Part shown: piece after piece, positions 1 to 4,209 of the stretch
How the letters are laid out: each line of letters starts with the position of its first letter
Numbering within the stretch: the stretch's first letter is position 1
Assembly: GCA_900770535.1 (NCBI GenBank)
Contig: CAAHDV010000226.1
Coordinates: 1 to 5,332 of the forward strand
From: Lachnospiraceae bacterium
GTDB taxonomy: Bacteria > Bacillota > Clostridia > Lachnospirales > Lachnospiraceae
Direction: 5' to 3'
Length of the DNA stretch: 5,332 nt
Notes under the pieces: generated by a model
Database searches by the model: none
The model's input: only the letters and a program-made list of their open reading frames with translations
Told to the model about the DNA's origin: nothing
Translations under genes and position numbers: made by a program

Positions 1-93
1 AATGGGATTTTTGCCTGCAAGCCCATGTTTTCATACGGTCAGCGCAGTGAATGCGCAGACCTACTGAACAGTTACAAATATTGCGTATAAACA
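1..93. other. Left-edge intergenic stretch with two tandem hairpins
   Basis: I see no convincing gene here. Two inverted repeats stand side by side. The first (2-26) pairs ATGGG with CCCAT and, inside it, TTGC with GCAA around a 2-nt centre. The second (37-61) pairs GGTC with GACC and GCGCA with TGCGC, interrupted by one A/A mismatch, around a 5-nt loop. On the plus strand the first is followed by GTTTTC, so it could end a gene lying left of the window. The pair could also belong to a small structured RNA or a dispersed intergenic repeat cut by the edge. Nothing in the window decides between these. Confidence 0.45.
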
Positions 94-136
94 GAAAATG
101 CCGGACAGGCGCCAAATGGCGCCGCCCAGCATTTTC
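94..136 (-). terminator. Probable intrinsic terminator of the serine operon
   Basis: The hairpin begins 24 nt after the sdaAA stop codon, read on the minus strand. The outer arms GAAAATGC and GCATTTTC (8 bp) and the inner arms GGCGCC and GGCGCC (6 bp) are perfect, with a 4-nt AUUU loop. In minus-strand RNA the segment between them also pairs as U-G, G-C, G-C, G-U, C-G, leaving one bulged U, so the whole stem is about 19 bp. In plus-strand RNA the two wobbles become A/C mismatches, so the hairpin is stronger in the serine-operon transcript. The tail is U-rich (UUUUCUGUUUAU) but is not a clean U-run. Confidence 0.7.
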
Positions 137-160
137 GCTACTTTATAATGTTGTAATTTC

Positions 161-1030
161 TTAACTGCACATATGGCACGCCGCACACGCGGACGGTGCG
201 GTGGCGCAGCCGCCCATGGCGGTTTCGCGCAGTTCTGCCGGGAGGCGTTTGCCTACGGTGTACATGGTCTCTAACATTTCATCGAAGGGGATGAGCTGGG
301 TAAGACCGGCCAGTGCCATCTCGGCTGCGATCAGGGCGTTGGCTACGCCGGCAGCGTTGCGGTTCTGGCATGGATATTCCACCAGGCCGCCGACCGGGTC
401 GCAGACCAGACCGAGCATGTTCATAAGTACGATGGTGGCAGCGTCCAAACACTGCTTCGGGCTTCCGCCGAACAGCTCCACAGCCGCGGAAGCAGCCATG
501 GCGGAGGCAATGCCGACCTCAGCCTGACAGCCGCCCACAGCACCGGCTACGGTGGCGTTTCGCATAGCCAGGTAGCCAATGGCACCGGCATTGAACAGGG
601 CTTTGATGAGGTCTTCATCGGAGAAGCTGTGGCATTCCTGCAGTGCCAGGAACAGTCCCGGAACCACACCGGCAGAACCGGCGGTCGGAGCAGCTACAAT
701 GAGGCCCATGGAAGCGTTGGTTTCCAGAACAGCAACTGCGTAGGTAATGGCCTTTTCCAGCACATCGCCGCAGATGCCGCGTCCGACGGCCTGGTGGGAA
801 GCCAGCTTTCCGGCTTCACCGCCGATGAGGCCGCCCATGGAGCGCACCGGAGTCTGGATTGGGGTGTGGGCGGATTCCTTCATAATTGAAAGAGCGCGGG
901 CCATGCGGCTGCGGGCTTCTTCTTCCGGCATCTCGCCTTCGGTCATTTCCCGCTGGAGCATGATCTCAGAAATCGGGAGATTCTGCTTCTGACACAATTC
1001 TAAAAGTTCTTTCGCGTTTTTAAAATCCAT
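161..1030 (-). CDS. sdaAA: L-serine dehydratase, iron-sulfur-dependent, alpha subunit
   Basis: Catalytic subunit of the PLP-independent L-serine dehydratase (L-serine to pyruvate plus ammonia), a cytoplasmic enzyme that works as an alpha/beta heterodimer in Gram-positive bacteria. The 289 residues are close to the usual family length. Visible family motifs are APTAGSAGVVPG (114-125), GAVGGCQAEVG (163-173) and GLVCDPVGGLVEYPC (207-221). Cys168, Cys210 and Cys221 have the C-X41-C-X10-C spacing of the three protein ligands of the [4Fe-4S] cluster in this family; the cluster's open site binds substrate. The C-terminus is unusually Cys-rich, with Cys275, Cys282, Cys285 and Cys288 and a final CHMCS. 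The start is set by GGGAGG (1041-1046) 10 nt upstream. It is the last gene of the operon, 21 nt after sdaAB, and is followed by the terminator hairpin at 94-136. The identification is firm; the role of the tail cysteines is not known from the sequence. Confidence 0.96.
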   Translation of the reverse strand: MDFKNAKELLELCQKQNLPISEIMLQREMTEGEMPEEEARSRMARALSIMKESAHTPIQTPVRSMGGLIGGEAGKLASHQAVGRGICGDVLEKAITYAVAVLETNASMGLIVAAPTAGSAGVVPGLFLALQECHSFSDEDLIKALFNAGAIGYLAMRNATVAGAVGGCQAEVGIASAMAASAAVELFGGSPKQCLDAATIVLMNMLGLVCDPVGGLVEYPCQNRNAAGVANALIAAEMALAGLTQLIPFDEMLETMYTVGKRLPAELRETAMGGCATAPSACAACHMCS

Positions 1031-1051
1031 GTTCTGTGTTCCTCCCTTTCT

Positions 1052-1720
1052 TTAGATCTGCACGACCATAACATCGCGTACATTGACATTGTCTTTCAGG
1101 TTTTCCGCTACATCCTCCGGAAGCTTTCCGTCGGACTCTACGATGGTGTAAGCAGTATGGCCTTTTGCCTCGCGGAACAGGCGCATGAAGGCAATATTGA
1201 CGCCGCGGTCACTTAAGACCTTGGTGATGTGGGCCACAACGCCCGGTTTGTCTTGCTGTACCACAATGACAGCGCTGTACTCGCCGGTGAAATCTACTTT
1301 TACGCCGTTGATGCGGACGATGCGGACCTTGCCGCCGCCTAAGGACTCGCCGCGGATGGTCATGGTCTGACCGTTTTTGTTGGTCATGGAGATGTCCACA
1401 GTGTTCGGATGAATCTCGGTTTCGGTCTCGTTCGGGGTGAACGTGTAGGCCAGGCCGGTTTCCTGTGCAATCTCAAAGGAATTGCGGATGCGCATATCAT
1501 CGGTGGAAAAGCCCATGATGCCGCCGAGGAGCGCCCGGTCGGTTCCGTGTCCGTGATAGGTTTTTGCGAAGGAACCATAAAGTGTAAAATCTGCCCGGAT
1601 GACGTTCCCGCCAATCATTTTCTGAGCCAGAAAACCGATGCGGGCCGCGCCTGCCGTGTGGGAACTGGACGGGCCGATCATATTCGGTCCGAGCACATCG
1701 AAAACACTGATAAATGACAT
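1052..1720 (-). CDS. sdaAB: L-serine dehydratase, iron-sulfur-dependent, beta subunit
   Basis: Partner subunit of the Fe-S L-serine dehydratase. The 222 residues match the usual size. Residues 1-140 form the beta domain, with the signature GPSSSHTAG (16-24) near the N-terminus and HGHGTDRALLGG (56-67). Residues from about 148 to 222 form an ACT domain beginning YSAVIVVQQDKPGVVAHIT, a fold that often binds amino acids; in this family it is thought to serve in regulation or assembly. The ATG at 1720 is preceded by a perfect AGGAGG lying inside the last codons of the symporter gene, with only 1 nt between that stop codon and this start, so translational coupling is likely. The downstream neighbour is sdaAA in the order usual for Firmicutes (beta, then alpha). 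No truncation or missing motif is seen. Confidence 0.96.
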   Translation of the reverse strand: MSFISVFDVLGPNMIGPSSSHTAGAARIGFLAQKMIGGNVIRADFTLYGSFAKTYHGHGTDRALLGGIMGFSTDDMRIRNSFEIAQETGLAYTFTPNETETEIHPNTVDISMTNKNGQTMTIRGESLGGGKVRIVRINGVKVDFTGEYSAVIVVQQDKPGVVAHITKVLSDRGVNIAFMRLFREAKGHTAYTIVESDGKLPEDVAENLKDNVNVRDVMVVQI

Positions 1721-1721
1721 C

Positions 1722-2942
1722 TTAAGCCTCCTGAGTTTCTTTGATGATAAACTTGTGGTAAATGGTATCTACAATGACACCGATGGCGTTATCGCCGGAA
1801 ATGTTGCATGCGGTTCCAAAGGAATCCTGCGTGATGTAAAGAGCAACCATGATCGCGCAGATCGGGCCGTTCGGATCTCCGGCTGTGGTGCCGAATACCA
1901 TGTAGAGGAACGGGAGCGCTGTCATGATGGAGCCGCCCGGAGCACCCGGAGAAGCAACCATGGCAACACCCAGGGTCATAATGAACGGAACCACGGTAAC
2001 CAGGCTGATCGGCAGCTGGTTCATCAGGCAGACTGCGGTAGCGCAGGCGGTGATGGTGATCATGGAACCTGCCATGTGGATGTTGGCACAAAGCGGAACC
2101 ACGAAGTTGCGGATCTGCTCACAGACGCCGTCGTTGGCTGCGCACTGTAAGTTAACCGGGATGGTAGCTGCGGAAGACTGGGTACCCAGTGCGGTTGCGT
2201 AGCCCGGAAGCTGGTTTTTGATCAGGGTCAGCGGGTTCTTTTTGCTGATGGAACCTGCGATGATGAACTGGATGGTGATGCAGATTAAGTGCATGGCAAT
2301 GACAACCAGGAATACCTTCCAGAGGATTCCAAGAATTGCAAAGGTCTTTCCGGAGATGGTCATATCCGTGAAGGTACCGCAGATGTAGAGTGGCAGCAGC
2401 GGGATGATGACGGTGTGAAGTACTTTGTCAATGATGGAAGAGAAATCCTTCATTGCGTTGTACAGGGTATCTCCGATCTCTTTTCCGCGCATGGAAGAGA
2501 GGCACAGGCCCAGAACGAAAGCCAGAACCACTGCCGACAGCGTGTCCATGACCGGCTGGATGGAGATGGTGAAGTACGGGGACAGGGAAACCTCTGCGGT
2601 GGCAGCAATCTGATCCAGCGCGTCAGCGCTCATAAAGCTTGGAAACAGGTTTTCTGCAACCAGGAAAGAAGCAGAACCTGCGATCAGGGTAGAGCCGTAA
2701 GCCAGGGCAACGGTGATGAGCAGGAGCTTTCCTGCGCCCTGGGAGAGGTCTGCGATACCCATGGTAACGTAAGCCAGAATCATGAGCGGGATGACGAATT
2801 TTAAGAAGTTACTGAAAAATCCGGACAGTGTAACGACAAGACGGCAGAAGCCCTCTGGCAGAAACTGACCGAATAAGATACCGAGGATGATCGCCAGAAT
2901 CAGCTTCGGTACAAGCCCCATTTTGAATTTCTTTTTTTCCAT
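1722..2942 (-). CDS. SstT-like sodium:amino acid symporter, probable L-serine importer
   Basis: Integral membrane secondary transporter of the dicarboxylate/amino acid:cation symporter (DAACS, GltP/SstT/EAAT) family; 406 residues, close to E. coli SstT. The hydrophobic segments begin at residues 10-28. The transport-core motifs are present in order: serine-rich hairpin HP1 with GTQSSAATIPVN (253-264), the unwound TM7 motif CANIHMAGS (285-293; NMDGT in glutamate transporters, NMAG in SstT), HP2 with VASPGAPGG (329-337), and TM8 with QDSFGTACNISGDN (372-385). Aligned by eye to GltPh, Asp373, Thr377, Asn380 and Asp384 match conserved binding residues. Gly376 replaces the Arg that holds the side-chain carboxylate of acidic substrates, so a small neutral amino acid is more likely. 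It is first in an operon with serine dehydratase, which points to L-serine; threonine or alanine remain possible. GGAGGG (2952-2957) sits 9 nt before the ATG. The family is certain, the substrate inferred. Confidence 0.9.
   Translation of the reverse strand: MEKKKFKMGLVPKLILAIILGILFGQFLPEGFCRLVVTLSGFFSNFLKFVIPLMILAYVTMGIADLSQGAGKLLLITVALAYGSTLIAGSASFLVAENLFPSFMSADALDQIAATAEVSLSPYFTISIQPVMDTLSAVVLAFVLGLCLSSMRGKEIGDTLYNAMKDFSSIIDKVLHTVIIPLLPLYICGTFTDMTISGKTFAILGILWKVFLVVIAMHLICITIQFIIAGSISKKNPLTLIKNQLPGYATALGTQSSAATIPVNLQCAANDGVCEQIRNFVVPLCANIHMAGSMITITACATAVCLMNQLPISLVTVVPFIMTLGVAMVASPGAPGGSIMTALPFLYMVFGTTAGDPNGPICAIMVALYITQDSFGTACNISGDNAIGVIVDTIYHKFIIKETQEA
1727..1732 (-). promoter_or_regulatory. 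Ribosome binding site of sdaAB inside the symporter gene
   Basis: The plus strand reads CCTCCT, giving AGGAGG in the mRNA, 6 nt before the sdaAB ATG. It overlaps the Gln404-Glu405-Ala406 codons of the upstream symporter. This position fixes the sdaAB start and suggests that ribosomes finishing the transporter help initiate sdaAB. Confidence 0.85.
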
Positions 2943-2961
2943 TTGTAAATTCCCTCCAATA

Positions 2962-3010
2962 ACAAAAATGTTAATCGTTTTTGTGATCCGTCCCTTATTT
3001 TTGTACGGAT
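2962..3010 (-). other. Tandem inverted repeats in the serine-operon leader
   Basis: The predicted leader of the symporter mRNA (about 3040 to 2943) contains two neighbouring inverted repeats: ATCCGT-N13-ACGGAT (2986-3010) and ACAAAAA-N9-TTTTTGT (2962-2984). The first has half GC arms; the second is almost all A/T and weak. Neither covers the GGAGGG ribosome site. They may be operator half-sites or weak leader hairpins. I do not recognise a known riboswitch here. Confidence 0.3.
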
Positions 3011-3027
3011 TTCATAAAAAATAGCGG

Positions 3028-3056
3028 TTGACGTCTTCGCAGGTGCATTATATCAT
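3028..3056 (+). promoter_or_regulatory. Promoter of the LysR-family regulator gene
   Basis: On the plus strand, -35 TTGACG (3028-3033) and -10 TATCAT (3051-3056) each match five of six consensus bases with an ideal 17-nt spacer. The predicted start is near 3063, giving a leader of about 109 nt to the regulator ATG. The -10 shares bases 3051-3052 with the -10 of the opposite promoter, so the two polymerases should exclude each other. No equally good alternative is seen closer to the gene; a lone TAGAAT at 3145-3150 lacks a -35. Confidence 0.6.
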
Positions 3057-3075
3057 GGTGATATGAATGAATCAA
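3047..3075 (-). promoter_or_regulatory. Promoter of the symporter-sdaAB-sdaAA operon
   Basis: Read on the minus strand, -35 TTGATT (3075-3070; four of six consensus bases) lies exactly 17 nt from a perfect -10 TATAAT (3052-3047). The -10 carries the extended TG motif (TGATATAAT). Transcription would begin near 3040, giving a leader of about 98 nt before the symporter ATG. The -35 box is the centre of an inverted repeat (3062-3082), and the -10 overlaps another (3050-3064), so a bound regulator could act directly on polymerase. Confidence 0.75.
3050..3064. promoter_or_regulatory. Palindrome over both -10 boxes, candidate LysR box
   Basis: ATATCA-TGG-TGATAT is a perfect inverted repeat with 6-bp arms. 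Its inner 13 bp run from T3051 to A3063 and so fit the T-N11-A pattern typical of LysR-type binding sites. It covers the plus-strand -10, half of the minus-strand -10 and its extended TG. Binding here would most simply repress. Six-bp arms in AT-rich DNA can arise by chance, so the call rests mainly on position. Confidence 0.4.
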
Positions 3076-3082
3076 ATTCATA
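3062..3082. promoter_or_regulatory. Inverted repeat enclosing the serine-operon -35 box
   Basis: TATGAAT-N7-ATTCATA has perfect 7-bp arms, and the 7-nt centre contains the minus-strand -35 hexamer. The half-site TTCATA recurs at 3077-3082, 3086-3091 and 3011-3016 on the plus strand and, inverted, at 3062-3067. The position near -32 of the serine operon is where LysR-type activators usually place their activation site. The outer neighbour TTTTCA-N9-TGAAAA (3084-3104) is centred 22 bp further upstream, about two helical turns. Confidence 0.4.
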
Positions 3083-3125
3083 GTTTTCATAAGTATGTTG
3101 AAAAAAAATCAATTATAGACTGTGG

Positions 3126-3142
3126 AATTTCTGTCAGAAATT
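3126..3142. promoter_or_regulatory. 17-bp perfect palindrome upstream of the regulator gene
   Basis: AATTTCTG-T-CAGAAATT has perfect 8-bp arms around one base. Its inner 13 bp (3128-3140, TTTCTGTCAGAAA) fit T-N11-A. It lies inside the predicted leader of the LysR gene, 29 nt before the ATG, and about -94 relative to the serine-operon start. It is the strongest palindrome in the intergenic region and a good candidate for the regulator's main recognition site or an autoregulatory operator. As RNA it could form a 7-bp hairpin with a 3-nt loop. Confidence 0.5.
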
Positions 3143-3171
3143 TATAGAATAAGGAAGAGAGGGATGCGTTT

Positions 3172-4128
3172 ATGGAACTGAGACAGCTTCAGACCTTTGT
3201 TCAGGCGGCAAAGCTTCAGAGCTTTTCCAGAGCAGCCAGTCAGCTTGGCTATTCCCAGTCCGCGGTAACAGTCCAGATCCGCATGCTGGAGAAAGAACTG
3301 GGAACCCGGCTCTTTGACCGGATGGGGAAACAGGTGGAGCTGACTGCCCAGGGGCGGAAGTTTCTGGAACACGCGAATACCATCCTTTATGAGGTGGACC
3401 GCACCCGCCTGTCCATGCATGAGGACGAGGAACTGAAAAATCCGCTGCATATCGGGACGATTGAGTCGCTGTGCACGGCCAAATTTCCATCTATTGTGAG
3501 CCGGTTCCGGGAACGCTATCCGCAGGTAAAGTTTCAGATTACCGTGGGTACGCCGGAGGAGCTCATCCGCATGATGGAGCATGATCTTTTGGATATGATC
3601 TACATTCTGGATGCGCCCCGCTGGAGTGAAAACTGGGTGAAGGCCATGGAACTGGCAGAACCAATCGTGTTTGTGGCATCCCCATCGTTCTGGAGCGAGG
3701 GCAGTCCTGGCACCGGGAAAGCTGGTGAAAAGGTGCCGTGCGATGGGCTGGAAGGTTGGACAGAAGCGTGTACCGGGCACAAAACTCTGGATGAGATTCT
3801 GCAGGAACCCTTCTTTCTGACGGAGAAAAACGCGAACTATCGCCAGGCGCTGGATCAGTACCTGGCATCCTGCCACCGTTCCCTGTCTCCGGTTCTGGAA
3901 ATCAGCGATACGGCCTTTATCATCCAGATGCTGGAGCAGAGCCGCGGCCTGTCGTTTCTCCCGCTGTTTGCGGTGCAGAAGCAGATCCGGGAGGGAACGC
4001 TGGCGGTCGTGAAGGTGGATAACGTGGAAATTTCCATGTACCGGCAGATCTTTTACCACAAAAATAAGTTTAAGACCCGGGAAATGGAGCAGTTCATTGC
4101 CTTTGCGTCGGAGGAAGAGAACCGTTGA
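3172..4128 (+). CDS. LysR-family transcriptional regulator
   Basis: DNA-binding regulator of the LysR type. Residues 1-60 form the winged helix-turn-helix: MELRQLQTFV starts the domain, and the recognition region reads AASQLGYSQSAVTVQIRMLE (21-40) followed by KELGTRLFDR. A linker helix runs to about residue 90, and the periplasmic-binding-protein-like effector domain begins at PLHIGTIESL (91-100). Length is 318, somewhat above the usual 290-305, because of a Gly-rich stretch around 173-206 in the effector domain. GAGAGGG (3157-3163) stands 8 nt before the ATG. An out-of-frame ATG at 3164 opens only a five-codon reading frame (MRLWN, stop) that overlaps this start. It is divergent from the serine operon with overlapping promoters, the usual layout for a LysR regulator and its target, so it probably controls serine uptake and breakdown; the effector is unknown but serine or a product is a fair guess. 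No clear terminator follows the gene. Confidence 0.93.
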   Translation: MELRQLQTFVQAAKLQSFSRAASQLGYSQSAVTVQIRMLEKELGTRLFDRMGKQVELTAQGRKFLEHANTILYEVDRTRLSMHEDEELKNPLHIGTIESLCTAKFPSIVSRFRERYPQVKFQITVGTPEELIRMMEHDLLDMIYILDAPRWSENWVKAMELAEPIVFVASPSFWSEGSPGTGKAGEKVPCDGLEGWTEACTGHKTLDEILQEPFFLTEKNANYRQALDQYLASCHRSLSPVLEISDTAFIIQMLEQSRGLSFLPLFAVQKQIREGTLAVVKVDNVEISMYRQIFYHKNKFKTREMEQFIAFASEEENR

Positions 4129-4159
4129 TGAAAAATTTATCCCATAAAAGAAGGGGCTA

Positions 4160-4168
4160 TGGTATAAT
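4160..4168 (+). promoter_or_regulatory. Extended -10 promoter for the potassium transporter gene
   Basis: TGGTATAAT gives a perfect -10 (4163-4168) with the extended TG. No good -35 is seen at 16-18 nt upstream, which extended -10 promoters tolerate. Transcription would start near 4175, a leader of about 35 nt. The element lies in the 81-nt gap after the LysR gene, which has no visible terminator, so read-through from the regulator is also possible. Confidence 0.6.
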
Positions 4169-4187
4169 CATTAGTAATTTGTAAATT

Positions 4188-4200
4188 TATCTGACAGAAA
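4188..4200. promoter_or_regulatory. Second copy of the LysR-box-like sequence, at the ktrB ribosome site
   Basis: TATCTGACAGAAA fits T-N11-A and matches the inner 13 bp of the palindrome at 3128-3140 (TTTCTGTCAGAAA) at 11 of 13 bases, sharing the core TCTG-W-CAGA. It overlaps the GAAAGG ribosome site of the transporter gene and lies just after its predicted transcription start. It may be a binding site for the neighbouring regulator or a chance match to a purine-rich ribosome site. Confidence 0.3.
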
Positions 4201-4209
4201 GGCGATGTT

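Noticed and set aside
1..90. Frame open from the left edge to a TAA at 88-90 on the plus strand, possible end of a gene
   Set aside because: Twenty-nine stop-free codons are expected by chance fairly often, the residues show no recognisable family, and the stretch is dominated by two hairpins.
144..149. TATAAT on the plus strand just after the terminator hairpin
   Set aside because: There is no -35 at suitable spacing and no plus-strand gene follows; it sits at the end of the sdaAA gene on the opposite strand.
1638..2150. Plus-strand open frame of 170 codons across the symporter and sdaAB
   Set aside because: It crosses the junction of two well-supported minus-strand genes and its product has no family features.
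2962..2985. Possible catabolite-repression (cre) site in the serine-operon leader
   Set aside because: The TGTTAATCG part resembles cre, but on both strands the spacing to the central CG is off by one base and the outer bases do not fit the consensus.
3142..4059. Long open frame (305 codons) on the minus strand opposite the LysR gene
   Set aside because: It mirrors almost the whole LysR coding region, its composition (rich in His, Gln, Arg, Leu) is typical of an antisense shadow, and it has no recognisable domain, whereas the plus strand encodes a clear LysR protein.
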